Source: Kappaphycus alvarezii
Lineage: Eukaryota; Rhodophyta; Florideophyceae; Gigartinales; Solieriaceae
DNA length: 64,000 bases
Reading direction: 5' to 3'
Assembly: GCA_002205965.3 (NCBI GenBank)
Contig: NADL03000689.1
Span: forward strand, 496,001 to 560,000
Numbering within the stretch: position 1 is the first letter of the stretch; the number at the start of each line of letters is the position of its first letter. The position numbers and the translations under genes are program-made. Below are positions 52,980-63,886 of the stretch, in pieces. The notes under the pieces are model-generated. The model had not been told where the DNA came from. It was given only the letters and a program-made list of their open reading frames with translations, and ran no database searches.

Positions 52980-53750
52980 CTATGAGCCCCCCATCTTCCC
53001 CAATTCCATTAATGATCTACTCGCCCGAGTAAATTAAGTACTTTTCATTCCTCGTAATTGAAGGGCATCTTTGAAGTTAAAAAACTGCAAGTTATCTACT
53101 TGATCGTGTAATACAGCCGGATAAACTGTAGGTTACCACGAAAAAAGATTGAGGCGTTCAATGGTTTTAAACCGCCGCGAGCGCAACTAAAACTGACGGG
53201 TCTTCTAGGTCCACTTAATTTGTTTCAAAGGTTCTTTCCGAACTTTTACAGAGTTGCCTCGCTATTCAACAATATTTTTAGGTCTGGAAACCGCTTTCAA
53301 CTTTCGGAGCTTGACTCCATGCAATTTGAAGCAGTTTCTTCTTTTCACAAGGTCTTTATCGAGCCATTCATGTTGAAGCTACCAGAAACAGGTTTAAAAT
53401 ACTCGGTCGATACCAAGGCATGCGATGAACAAGTATAATGTGCCCTACTTCAGACATATCCTGGAAGATTCTGCCATCCTATCGGATATTGGAGCCTTTC
53501 CCTCTGCCCCGTCGAGAGTAATTATTCCCTGATCGAGAAGGATTTGATCGCTTTTATATGGGAAAATCAACTGCCCCGCCTATGTCTCGAACAGGAAGAT
53601 TTTCAACTATTCACTGATCATCAAGTATTACGCTGGTCTAAAATGTCCACCGACACTACCGATCGGTTGATACGTTTTAATTTACATCTCCTTGATTTCA
53701 GCTTCACTTTAGGGTATAACCAAAGGTTGGAGAATAAAATTTCTGATTAA
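52980..53750 (+). pseudogene. Ty3/gypsy RT connection and RNase H remnant
   Basis: Around 53,070 a frame reads ASLKLKNCKL, the end of the RT palm/thumb (normally LKLKKC). At 53,190-53,438 LTGLLGPLNLFQRFFPNFYRVA, split here as LTGLLGPLN then FQRFFPNFYRVASLFNN, matches the gypsy FLG..N.YRRFIPNFSRIA connection. It is followed by FQLSELDSMQFEAV and YSVDTKACDEQV (RNase H first Asp). At 53,544-53,750 DFQLFTDHQVLRWSKM and DRLIRFNLHLLDFSFTLGY complete the RNase H. The frame changes twice and stops intervene. The orientation is plus. Integrase was not found, apart from an unconvincing SVMALDFIHLYD near 53,975. Confidence 0.75.
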
Positions 53751-55029
53751 TTAACATAGTTGCATGCTGACTTCGGAACAGATTTCGCGAAAGACTTGGA
53801 AGTACCGTGCTTCCAGGTTGACACTGAGGAATTTCCCTCTGTAGAGAAATAAATTTTCTCTTTCATTTAAATTATCCCAACTCCTTGGTGAAGCAAAGGA
53901 GCCCCTGCTAAAACACGGAACACTACGAAATGTTCTTTCAACCCCAAGGGAACCTTCTTCAAATCTCACAAGTGTCATGGCCCTGGATTTTATCCACCTT
54001 TATGATATTTCTGACTAGGAACTGTCCTCATTCAACCTGATCTCGATAAAAGAGCCAGCTTGAGAGATTCAACCGCACATACCGGAGTAAATCCTACGAT
54101 AGCAAAGAAATATAATCTCTGTCAAGCTATACTGGTATGTCTTCAGTCCCTCGCCCTGTTTATGTTGCCCTTGCGCCCATGAATAGACACTATGTCATCC
54201 TTTTCACTTGCAACGCCTCCGTACTTTTTGATCGTTAGAAAAAAGTATTTCATCCGCATTGAAATAGTCTTCTCATATTTTTCTCATGAACTTCTCGAAA
54301 TTTTTTCCTGCATCACTATGCTTGCTTTCTCTTAATTGTTCTCCATATCTTCTTTCCTGTCATGGGCTTTTTTTGATAGTCTAGGAGAATATCTACTTCA
54401 ATTACATTCATTGTAAAGCATCTACTTCACCTCAAAGCAAAAAAAAGTTGTATGCAGGTCTATACTAATGGCCCTGTTTTCGTTGCATACATCAGTGGTG
54501 TTCGCTAAGTTAAGCAATAAAGTGCAGATTTAAATACAATCACAAACAAGTTAAAGTTTTTCTGTTTCTTTCCCGGTTCCGTCCTATCGCAGGATTGCAA
54601 TAATTGCAGCAGTAAACTCTGGAGTCTTCTCATGTTTTTTTATAGCAATAAACCCCTGTGTCGTGAGTAAATTAGTCCTCTACAATCCGTTTTTATTCAA
54701 AACTTCGAACCTATCAACGACCCTTGTTTTCAAATTTAGCAGTTATCCCCGATCCCGCTTTGAAAACCGAGCCCCAACTTCTTCTCCTTTGCTAACACCA
54801 ATTTTAATGTGCACTTCCAATTTTACATTATGTTTGACTGTTTCGGCCGTCCTTTGTGAGAAGAAAAATTTTAACTTTTGATGTATTGGTCCTCCAAATT
54901 TACTTTTATAATGTATTCATTCAAATTTTTACCTAATTACTACCTATTAGCGCAAATTTCAGGAGTTTATTATTGCCTCAAGTGTTTTTGTTCTCTCAGA
55001 GGAATGAAACTATCGGGTAAATAATCCTA
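53751..55029. other. Interior of the AT-rich element, no recognisable coding
   Basis: This is where gypsy integrase should lie. Only short frames are present (for example 54663-54881, 72 aa, Ser/Phe-rich). ATGGCCCTGGATTTTATCC at about 53,977 could derive from an integrase DFI motif, but nothing around it supports that. Confidence 0.3.
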
Positions 55030-55215
55030 CTTAAAGCAAGATAGTATCTTCATTGAACCATCACTACTACCACTCGGCACCCTGTAGGATATTGCGGGCC
55101 ACAACCGACCATATTTTTCAAATATTAAATCACCCCACATTCTACTACCTTCAGTCAAGCCATCACCTTATCGGCAAGACCCCTTATTTTTCCATCAAAG
55201 TGACCCACCTCCGCC
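55030..55215. repeat. Inner direct repeat, right copy
   Basis: Partner of 45100-45290. It lies inside the right outer repeat, so the repeat order is outer, inner, inner, outer, the arrangement of nested insertions. Confidence 0.45.
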
Positions 55216-55679
55216 CGTCCTTCCCTCAAGAAATTAAACTACAGTCCCGGGTTGCATCCTAAGCAATTCCTTGACAGTTAGTGGACAAAGAAATACAATT
55301 AATTGATCAGAATTAATTATCAGCAGCACATAAGGGAGTCACTTCGTGTTCATTTATTACAGGAAGCACAGAAAATAGAAAAGAATGATTTTTATTGAAA
55401 TTATCCGAATATGGGGGTGATAGGTGTAGTTCTAGGATTTGTTTGATTGTAAACGTTAGGTAGTTTCTGTGGGAGGCAAAGGGACAGATTGAAAGATATA
55501 TGCATGTTCCAGGAGCCCATCTACAATTCTGAGACGATTGAGGGAATTTTAGGGATTGCAGTGGATCTTCAGGTATCTTGGAGTAATTTTCGGTTTTAAC
55601 CTCTAAAATAGCGATTTTAGGTAGTATTTGTGGATATTTTTCTTGAAATTACCTACTATTGGTGTTTCTCATCCACAAG

Positions 55680-56060
55680 TTTCCTTCGAACCTATTTTAT
55701 GGCATTTACTGAGGGATTAGGGCTAGCTGAAAACAATATGTGAGCTAATTAAACTGGTTCCTTCGGTATAGGTGAAGGCCGGGAGACAACTTCAAGAATG
55801 AAGTAGTTCCAGAGTTGAAAGCCAACTCTATACCCAACTCCCTTCAAATATGTGTAACTGTTGCGGATAAGTGATATATCTGCTTCTTCTAGATTCACTT
55901 GTAGTCCGTTGCCAAACTGTTCTTACTCAACTCTCCGTATTCCGACTGCTATACTACGATAGCACTTTCGTCGCTCGCAACACCTCCGCTTGGGATAGTG
56001 GGGGTCGCAAATCTCATCCGCACCGAGTTCTCTGCATCACCCTGCACTTGTGAAATGAAA
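55680..56060. repeat. Outer long direct repeat, right copy (candidate LTR)
   Basis: Partner of 44140-44520, with CTATACTACGATAGCACT and TCGTCGCTCGCAACACCTCC as the best-matching block. It ends about 290 bp from the phosphate transporter's stop codon. Confidence 0.6.
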
Positions 56061-56347
56061 GAAAAATTCCTTGCAGAGATCGCACGTGTAGATTTTGTTA
56101 ACCCTATCGATGCACAATTGCGTTTAATATGGTACCGAAAGATAGATGATTCAAACAGTTGTCAATGAAACAGTTTGGAAAAAGAATGTATCACCCTCGA
56201 TTTCCCGTTGGTTAGGCATTGACAAAGAGATTTCTACACTCCGGAATACTGTGTTCGAATATTATTGTCGAAGCTATATCCAGGACGGGTATGTACATGA
56301 AAGTGACGGTTCGTACTCAGAATAATTCCTCTCCGATAGTGCGATGT

Positions 56348-58300
56348 TTAAATCTCGAAGCCAGAGCAGATAATACCCTGGAACTCTTCAACAGTCTCAT
56401 TGTACTGGAAGAGACGGTTTCCAGGGCAGTAGCCGAGCTCACCCTGCGGGACTGGGAAGACGGATGGCGAGTACGCGAGTACGGCGAAAATACCGGCAGA
56501 CAAGAACCCAGTGAAGACAACGGTGAAGATCCATCCGACACAGATGAAGAAGAACTGCTTCCAGTTAACGGTTGATGACTTGAACTCAATGAGTCCAACA
56601 CCCATGGTGGCACCGACCTGGCAATGAGTGGTCGAAACTGGAAGACCGATACGCGAGGCAAGAATGACCGTGATGGCGGCGCCAATCTCAATGGAGAACC
56701 CGCGGGACGGGGTGAGCTTGGTGAGCTTCACACCAATGGCAACGATGATGCGGTAGCCCCACATGGCGAGGCCAGCAACAATACCAACACCACCTAGGGC
56801 AAGGATCCAAAGCGGCACTTCCTGCTTGAACTTGCTGTAGTCTTCAAAGTTGTTGGGGTTGCATGCTGAGTAGCAAGTTCCGTCTTCGCCAGTGTACTTG
56901 CCTTCCTCATCATAAATGCTGAACTCCTCTGAAGAAGAGCCCTCTACCTGGCCAGTGATGTACGGGAAGCGCGGCGGGGAGGCACACTTGAAAAACTCCA
57001 CATCGCCGACCTTACCGCAGTAGCTCTCGAAGTCCGGAATGGGGTCCTCCTCGTTAAACTCGACACCATTGAGCTGGCCACCAGAGTACGTGCCACTTGT
57101 CTCGAACTCGTTGATGTTGACCTTGTGGATAAGACCATTGCTGCGGTAGAGCTGGTAGATGGAGGAGAAAGGAGCGATAGCGTTGGCGACATCATTAGCA
57201 CCGTGCGCGAAAGCATCGAAGGCAGCGGTGAAGATCTGGACCCAGGTGAAGAGGCGTTCCGTCTTGGGATCGAACTTTTCGACGTTGTCGTGCATGCGGA
57301 GAACGTCGTCATCCAACTCCTCGGTAATATTCACGTTGATTCCAACTTTGGAGAGGACGTTATCAATCTTGGCGGTCTTGGCAGCCTGTTCGGCAGCGAG
57401 TTCCGGCTTTTCGGCGAGCTCGGCCTCACGGGCCTCCCACCTCTCCACGTACCTCTTGGCGAGGGGGATAATGACGAACCACGAGAGAATGGCAACGACG
57501 GCACCGCCACCGAGGGCAATAGCAATAGCAACACCAACCGAGAGCTTCTTTGAGATGGAGAATCTCTTGTCACCCTTGTAGATAATGAAGAAGATGGTGA
57601 CAGCAATGGTGATACCGTAGAAGAGCGGCATGAACATGAGACCAGCCTTGTACGGGTCCTGACGACGGAGCACGAGAGTACGGACAAGCAAGAAGACGAT
57701 CATGGCGAAGATGGCTGAGAGAACTGGGGAGATGACCCAGGAGAGAATAACGCCGACAACACCCTTGAGAGCAGCGAAGCCGCTACCATCAGAAATCCAC
57801 ACTACTGCTGAGCCACCTCGGTAGGCGAGGCCGACACCGACCAGGGAACCGATGATGGAGTGGGTGGTGGAAACAGGGAGGGAAAAGTAGGTGGCAATAA
57901 TCAACCAGGTGGTGGCAGAAATGAGCGCGCAGAAGAAACCGGTCATCAATAGCTCGGGGCCGTTAGCAGCTCCGTCGGCTTCGACTGGGTTGAACACATC
58001 AACATCAATGATCTTCTTTCGCACGGTGTCAGTCACGGAGCCACCCATGAGGAAGGCACCAAGGAATTCCATAACGGCAGCAATCACGCACGCCCACTTG
58101 AGGGTCAGGGAGCCAGCACCGACGGAAGTGGCAAAGGCATTGGCGACGTCATTGGCACCGATACCCCATGCCATAGCAAACGCGAGGATTCCACCGACAA
58201 TGACAATCCATAGATACCTATCGACTGAGTCTACAGCGATGCCTTGACCGAGCGTGTAGGGGCCGGCCGCCTCAAGAGGCCAGGTGAATGTCTCTACCAT
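56348..58300 (-). CDS. PHO89: Sodium-phosphate symporter, PiT/PHO-4 family
   Basis: This plasma-membrane symporter imports inorganic phosphate with sodium (or protons). I chose ATG 58300 (MVETFTWPLE), giving 650 aa; the open frame extends 18 codons further only from a non-ATG codon. The two inverted PiT signatures are both present: GIGANDVANAF (46-56) with SLPVSTTHSIIGS (140-152), and HGANDVANAI (366-375) with GLPVSTTHCQVGATMGVG near the C-terminus. Between the halves lies a cytosolic loop (about 285-350) rich in Glu, Ala and Lys, followed by a hydrophilic segment with several cysteines (FKCASPP, CYSACNP), perhaps extracellular. About ten membrane segments are evident. Codon use is strongly biased and GC-rich, suggesting high expression. 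Confidence 0.95.
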   Translation of the reverse strand: MVETFTWPLEAAGPYTLGQGIAVDSVDRYLWIVIVGGILAFAMAWGIGANDVANAFATSVGAGSLTLKWACVIAAVMEFLGAFLMGGSVTDTVRKKIIDVDVFNPVEADGAANGPELLMTGFFCALISATTWLIIATYFSLPVSTTHSIIGSLVGVGLAYRGGSAVVWISDGSGFAALKGVVGVILSWVISPVLSAIFAMIVFLLVRTLVLRRQDPYKAGLMFMPLFYGITIAVTIFFIIYKGDKRFSISKKLSVGVAIAIALGGGAVVAILSWFVIIPLAKRYVERWEAREAELAEKPELAAEQAAKTAKIDNVLSKVGINVNITEELDDDVLRMHDNVEKFDPKTERLFTWVQIFTAAFDAFAHGANDVANAIAPFSSIYQLYRSNGLIHKVNINEFETSGTYSGGQLNGVEFNEEDPIPDFESYCGKVGDVEFFKCASPPRFPYITGQVEGSSSEEFSIYDEEGKYTGEDGTCYSACNPNNFEDYSKFKQEVPLWILALGGVGIVAGLAMWGYRIIVAIGVKLTKLTPSRGFSIEIGAAITVILASRIGLPVSTTHCQVGATMGVGLIEFKSSTVNWKQFFFICVGWIFTVVFTGFLSAGIFAVLAYSPSVFPVPQGELGYCPGNRLFQYNETVEEFQGIICSGFEI

Positions 58301-59021
58301 TTGTTTGTGTTGTTGACCCTCGAAAACTGATTTCCTGAGTAAATTAGTAAGCACAGTGAAGAGCCGGTGGCATGCAAGGTAGTGAAACGATCATCTCAGC
58401 TTTATACTAGACTACTGAGAGCTACTAACGAAAATTAGCCTGATCACGAAATAGGGCCTGAAGACTTTCAAACAGCAGAGAGGGTTTTCCTCCTCGTCTA
58501 TCTCAACACTCGCAGACTGAATTCTTACACCCCATGAATTTTTGGGCATTGAAATTTCTGCCACTGTTTCCAGTCCAGTAGGAATCCCACTCATTCATAG
58601 CAGACGACGAGAATAATTAGCATTTAATCAAGGATATGCTGGACAGGAAAAAGGGGGCAGTGGAGATGGGTTTGTTGAGGAGGTAGTTGCTAACGGCCGG
58701 TCTGGGACTCTTGGATGTCAACCGTAACTGTAAGGTTGGCCCGGCGTTAATGGTCGCGTATTGACATCAAAAGTGCTTGATTCTTACTGCATTACATAAG
58801 TTCCAACGTAAATGTCTTAAAAGAGGCGCGGAAGCAGACTTTTGCAATGGCAGAGAATGAACTCGATACTGGCGAATCAAGCGGCTTGAAACTCTTTACA
58901 AGAGCGGAAAAGGGTTTTAACAGAAAAGGCCCTAATAATAGTGCCGCATCTTGTCGAACAGAGCGCGAATAACATAGCACTCCATTGGTCAGAAAACAAG
59001 TGAATCTCCACTCAAATTACT

Positions 59022-59056
59022 AGTGTGATTTCCAACCCTGCTTTGAGTTGGGAATC
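59022..59056. repeat. Hairpin near the 5' side of PHO89
   Basis: GTGATTTCCAAC and GTTGGGAATCAC pair in 11 of 12 positions plus a further T-A pair around a 10-base loop. It lies about 720 bp upstream of the transporter start. It could be a small MITE remnant or a regulatory hairpin. Confidence 0.45.
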
Positions 59057-59654
59057 ACAACAGTAGCTATATGAGACAGTTTGTGAAATATGGGCCTTGG
59101 TGAATTTTCCTTCCCTAGCTATCTACATGAGGAGCGAGGTGCGGGATTCCATTGCAGAATCACTTTGGCCTTACCATATTATATCCTCCGGGGCCGAATC
59201 TATGTAGTGTAAACGGATCGAATATTCTCAGTAGCGCGTTCCTTGAATCTAAAATGCTGATGATGGAACGAAAGCCAGGAACTATGTACAAGTCGAGAAG
59301 AATCAAAAGGCACTTGCTGAGGTTTTGAGGGTTTTGATGCAAAGGCACGCTGCGGTAGCCGTCATGTCCAATGCGGCCTATTTGATGTGTAGCTCCTCCC
59401 CCATTACTGTGTCGGCATACCTTTTTGAGTCGATAGTGTTTGTCTGGAAAACTTTAGGATAGATCAAATATATCTTCCAAGAGTAAAGCACCCAAACCTT
59501 TCCCCCTTGCAGAGATAAGCTTTTATCGGACGGGAATAAACGTGCCGGATTTTGGTATGTTTACAAGAAATCCTACTCCGCGAAATGGGGGAAAGGGTTG
59601 GGTGTTTCACGCTTGGATAGTATATTCAACTTCGAAAGTTTGGAGCTCTAAGTT

Positions 59655-59732
59655 TTTCGTGAAACGTGTACATGCATAGTGTAGTAGCATACAAGTTGAC
59701 TGGGTACCAGCCAGCTTATCTGTTACAGTAAA
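59655..59732. repeat. Left arm of a 1.9-kb inverted repeat
   Basis: The 78-bp arm pairs with 61472-61540 in reverse complement. AGCATACAAG plus TTGACTGGGTA (21 bp, 59686-59706) match exactly, flanked by CAGCCAGCT, ATCTGTT and CAGTAAAT and, on the outer side, by TTCGTGAAAC/TTTCACGT. The two arms could be the ends of a decayed DNA transposon of about 1.9 kb. Confidence 0.6.
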
Positions 59733-61471
59733 TTAACCCCATAGTTCCCCGCAGCAGCAAACATTGTTTGCTCGTCACACGGCGAGACTCGTCCAGAACA
59801 ACGCCAGTTGTTTGTTGGAAGGAGTTTTGAGCGACACTTAGGCCGCAACTTGAAATTGTGTATACAGTGTATTCTAGAGAACCTCCGTTCTGAGGGTATG
59901 TACAGTAAGTGGTTACCCTACTTACAGTAGTCCTAGTCTGCGATTGCTCTTAGCAGGAAAATTAAGTATACCAACCCATTCAAGTAAAACCCAATTTACC
60001 CCAGAGTTCCCCTCTTTGAGAAAATAAAGGTCAAAAATCTCCTTGAGCCACGGAACTTGTATAACATTGTATAACACTGGCGTTGAATTTTATTCAAGTA
60101 ATCAGTGATTGTCTGGAGAAAATGAGCAAGCTGAAAGGAACGTCGGTAGGAGAAGATTTCCTTTTGATGTCTGGAAAAGCGACGCTTCATGAACTTTTGT
60201 TCCTGAAACTCTACAATAGTTAATGGAACAAGAATAAAGCAAAAGAAATACCAAACTGGCTCTTCGAGCTGAGGAACAATTGCTCCTCGGAATTCTTGGC
60301 AAATGCCATGAGAACAGTGATTGTCTGTAGAAAGAGTACTACAATTAGATAACTGCATCTACTAGCAACTTATCCAATGCTTCAGTCATCGATTTCCAAG
60401 GGAAGAACCCGTAGGAATTCAGTCCGTGGTCTAATGTTTTTGATTGCTGCACACGAGTATTCAAGGATGGGAGCACTGATCTATTGAAGTAGGATGCATC
60501 CTAGTTTTTTTTCAGGCACTTCGCTTGTATTGGCCCTCTCTCATCCGACTTCGAACGAGTGCGTGAGCCTGGGGACTTAACACGCCTGCAGTAATGCCTG
60601 CGAACGCATATAAGTCAACGGGAGCTAGTGTGGAAAGGCAGTGCATGCTTATATTTTCCTTCTTTTGCACAGTACAGTTCAAACAGGAAGGTGGGTTGCA
60701 CTTTCGGAAAGAGTAAATGGGGTTGGCTTCGTGCGTGTGATGCGAGGTTGCAAGTCCGATATAGTAGCATTCAAATCCTTTTGCAGGATTTGAAGCACGA
60801 ATAACTGAGCATTTCCACCAACTAAAAAGTAGCTGATAGCCCAGTGAAGTAATAGGCGGCGTTGGAAGTGGCCATCAACGTGGCTTGTCGTTGGGGGGGA
60901 ATGGTCCTCATGCTAGAGTCTTGGTCGAAGCCTTGGCTGGCGATAGCCGGAGTTAAGCTGCAAATACTGTATTTAACCACAAAAAACAAGAATAAAGTTC
61001 ACGTTCTTTACTCCCGGCCGAGCACGCACAAACGCTGAAATTGCCTAAAAGACACGCTCTCGTCACTATTTCATCTATCGGTATGGCCTAGGATATTTCA
61101 TTGCCGCAAAAGGGAGAACAGGGACATAGGTAGACAAACTGCGTACGACTGAATCACCCCGGGAGAATGTGTTTTCAGACGCAGATATTCTCTTATTCCC
61201 TCCTTCACCATTCAAAAGGCCGAAACTTCAGGTCGGTGCCCGCATTCTCTTCTCAAAGAATCTTGTACATGGCGCAAGAGAAGTGTTATTGTTTGTTATT
61301 CTTGTAAATCATGGGTTGTACCTGTGCACTTTCCTTATACTCGGACTAATACTGCGTAGATAAAGAGAGGATAGTCGTTTTTTTCTGTTTACAAGTGCTT
61401 TCCCGTTGATCGAATCCCGCAAGATGATTCTAACTTTGCCTTGAAAGAAAAGGAGGGTACACAAGAGGTTC

Positions 61472-61540
61472 ATTTACTGCAACAGATGAGCTGGCTGATA
61501 CCCAGTCAACTTGTATGCTAATATGCATCTACGTGAAATG
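61472..61540. repeat. Right arm of the 1.9-kb inverted repeat
   Basis: Reverse-complement partner of 59655-59732 (ATTTACTGCAACAGATGAGC, then TACCCAGTCAACTTGTATGC, then ACGTGAAAT). Target duplications were not recognised. Confidence 0.6.
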
Positions 61541-61631
61541 TTACGGCAGGCGCTAATGGTACTTCAGTCTACCAGCAAATTCATAGGACTCATAACTTTT
61601 GCACCATCCGCAGTAAAACAACCTCTTTAAC

Positions 61632-61701
61632 CCCCTCTACCAGCAAGTAGAGGGGAGGCCAACGAGCAAACAAGCCGCATTGGGGATTAATGCCAATGCG
61701 G
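61632..61701. repeat. Two adjacent perfect hairpins
   Basis: Hairpin 1: CCCCTCTAC (61632-61640) pairs with GTAGAGGGG (61647-61655) around a 6-base loop. Hairpin 2: CCGCATTGG (61675-61683) pairs with CCAATGCGG (61693-61701) around a 9-base loop. Both have 9 perfect pairs and lie 20 bp apart. No gene ends here, so a role in transcription termination or as a structured RNA is open. Confidence 0.55.
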
Positions 61702-62872
61702 AGTGTCGCTGTAAAAGAGAATACCTTGCACCTTCGTAACCCATTCTATCGCAGGACTGGAGCCGGTTCCCACAAATATCTTGACGACGGCGAACGCCGC
61801 AGGATGCCGGCCTCCGAGCGCTGAGATGGGGATAGGAACTGGCCTACTTTTCCCCAGCAATTCATCAAGAAATCCTTGCTATTCCCGCTTCTTTCCCTCG
61901 TAGGTTGCTTTGAGGCTCGTCAGTGGACTGAACTTCTTGCTTTGGCATAGGCGGGGACAAGAGGGTTGACGAAGGTTAGGTCAAAGTAGTCCGTACCACC
62001 GGATTCTCCAATCGCCCTCATATCCGGCCTCGTCCTGAGTTGGCGGTGTAATCGAGGCTCAATGAATGGACGTCGGGCGGCCTTTGCTAGGTCATCTTCG
62101 AGAAGAAAAGGCATGTGCAGAATCGGTAGAGTTTGCTTACGGTAGTTGCTTCAATTACTCTAGACAGCATTTCTATCAAAGGGGGTTAACAGTAGACTGA
62201 TTTGAATCATAGATTGTGGCAAGTCACTCGGGATCGTGAAAGCAAATATTGCACCATGACAGAGCACGGAAAAGTATGTAATTGGAAGTGACCAGAAGGT
62301 GCTGCTTAGCTTAACAAGAAAGCGTAGTGGGGTCAGATGTGTAGCTCAATGTACGTAGTATCTTTTTGAACCCGACAATGAAACCAATATCAACTACCCA
62401 CAGGACTTCGGCTAAAATAAATATTGAACGGTACAGTAAGAAAAGTTCTCCAGTACCCGATAGTCTTGTCGCAGTGTCGGTCACCGCGTAATATGAACCC
62501 CAGTTACTGTAACCGCTAACGAGGACTGTCTCTAACGACAAATGGTTGTTTTTGAATCGATAAAAAGAAGCCTCCACACTGTCTGCTCTTTCCAAGAACA
62601 AGAGTGGCCGTGATTCCAGCGTCCAGTGACCTCGCAAGCGATTTACTGACAGAGCCCGATCTCTACTTAATATGAGCAAAGGTCTCGCAATGCCATTGCC
62701 TACCACCTGACCACCACCAGCGCTCTGCAGTGGGAAGGCTCAAGGCTCTTTTCAAGAAACATCGAGGTTACTCGCAGGCGAGATAGAAAGTTTCCTAACG
62801 TCATTTCGAAAGAAAAGCCTGGAATCTAAGGATCGATTAAGATTCTCCCGAATCTTGCTCCGTGCGAAAGGG

Positions 62873-63886
62873 ATGATGATGAAGAGTCTTAAAAAGTCGT
62901 CAAGTTCGATGTCGTTTACAAAGAACACGCAAGGAACCAATGTCAAACGTTGCATCGCAGCGGTATGGATAATCATAACGTCGATTATTGTTGTGCACAT
63001 GGGATTGGGGACATTGTCGCGGGCACTGCGCGAGGCTGCAAGGAAAGAAGAAGAAAATGGTGGGACAGTGGGGCAAGCTGATAGGTTAACTCTTGGGAGT
63101 AGGGCTGATTGGGGAGATGCGAAGCCTGAGTTTTGCAAGAAGATTATAGAGGACCCGAAGCCATTTCATAGGGATTGCCATCGGGATAGTGGTAACATGA
63201 CGTGCAGAGGGTTAGGTGGGGAGACGTTGATGTTTTCGCAGTTTCAGCAGGACTATTACCTGTACACAAGACATTTTTCCAAGCTGAAGAGAGAGGGAGT
63301 GTATCTGGACATAGCGACAAACGACCCAGTGTCAATCTCGAATACATACTTTATGGACCGCTGTTTGGGGTGGAAGGGGATCTGCGTGGAAGCTAATCCG
63401 AGTTACTACGAGAAAATTCATCGATTGAGATCGTGCGACCTGGTGCCGACTTGTGTCGGGAAGCGGGACGGGGAAGTGGTTGAGCTTGCACTGGAAGGGG
63501 GCGCTGGAGGGATTTTAGGAAGTACGTACAAGCATAAGCACAAGTGGACCCGGGAGAATATGAGCGTGCCGAGGTTGGTGGAGCGATGTACGACAGTGAG
63601 GAAGATTTTAGACCGTGGGAACGTGAGGGTGGTGGACTTTTTGAGCTTGGACGTGGAGGGACATGAGGTCGAAGTTTTGAGGGGAGTAGACTGGGAAAAG
63701 ACGAAAATTTTGGTTATGAGCGTAGAGGTGACGGGTGGAGTGATGGACGAGTTGCAGGTTCTAATGGACAAGTTGGGATACAAAAGGCATTGGCCAGATC
63801 TGGATGAGAAGACGAGAAAGACCGGAAGGTTGACGGAGGATGTCGTCTACTTGCATCCCGACGTTGAATTTGGGGCACCAGTATGA
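62873..63886 (+). CDS. FkbM-family methyltransferase, type II membrane protein
   Basis: FkbM-type enzymes are SAM-dependent methyltransferases, often O-methylating sugars. I chose ATG 62873, the first of three consecutive Met codons, giving 337 aa. A basic N-terminus is followed by one membrane segment at about 27-46 (CIAAVWIIITSIIVVHMGLG), so the protein is probably anchored in the Golgi or ER with a luminal C-terminal catalytic domain. The FkbM core is EGVYLDIATNDPVSISNTYF, then LGWKGICVEANPSYYEKI (SAM-binding motif with acidic Glu), CVGKRDGEVVELAL, VDFLSLDVEGHEVEVLRGVDW and LVMSVEVTGG. Algal and protist genomes carry similar proteins thought to act on polysaccharides or glycans; that role is inference. 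The coding strand is G-rich in its 3' half. Confidence 0.85.
   Translation: MMMKSLKKSSSSMSFTKNTQGTNVKRCIAAVWIIITSIIVVHMGLGTLSRALREAARKEEENGGTVGQADRLTLGSRADWGDAKPEFCKKIIEDPKPFHRDCHRDSGNMTCRGLGGETLMFSQFQQDYYLYTRHFSKLKREGVYLDIATNDPVSISNTYFMDRCLGWKGICVEANPSYYEKIHRLRSCDLVPTCVGKRDGEVVELALEGGAGGILGSTYKHKHKWTRENMSVPRLVERCTTVRKILDRGNVRVVDFLSLDVEGHEVEVLRGVDWEKTKILVMSVEVTGGVMDELQVLMDKLGYKRHWPDLDEKTRKTGRLTEDVVYLHPDVEFGAPV

Larger units (their letters stand above)
44140..56060 (+). mobile_element. Old AT-rich Ty3/gypsy LTR element, probably nested
   Basis: Direct repeats of about 370 bp at 44140-44520 and 55680-56060 enclose 12 kb of AT-rich sequence. Plus-strand gypsy RT-connection and RNase H remnants lie at 53,030-53,750. 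A second, inner pair of direct repeats (about 45,100-45,290 and 55,030-55,215) suggests one element inserted in another. The size is about twice a normal gypsy element, also consistent with nesting. Almost no ORFs survive between 46 and 52.7 kb. Confidence 0.5.
58301..62872. other. Long intergenic region with hairpins, an inverted repeat and no convincing gene
   Basis: Frames of 60-131 aa exist (59996-60358 minus, 120 aa; 62311-62706 minus, 131 aa), but none matches a known family and none has a clear promoter. The 120-aa frame lies inside the inverted-repeat interval 59655-61540. GTATGTACAGTAAG and TTACAGTAG motifs are at about 59,897-59,929, and GGTACAGTAAG is at about 62,429. Confidence 0.4.
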
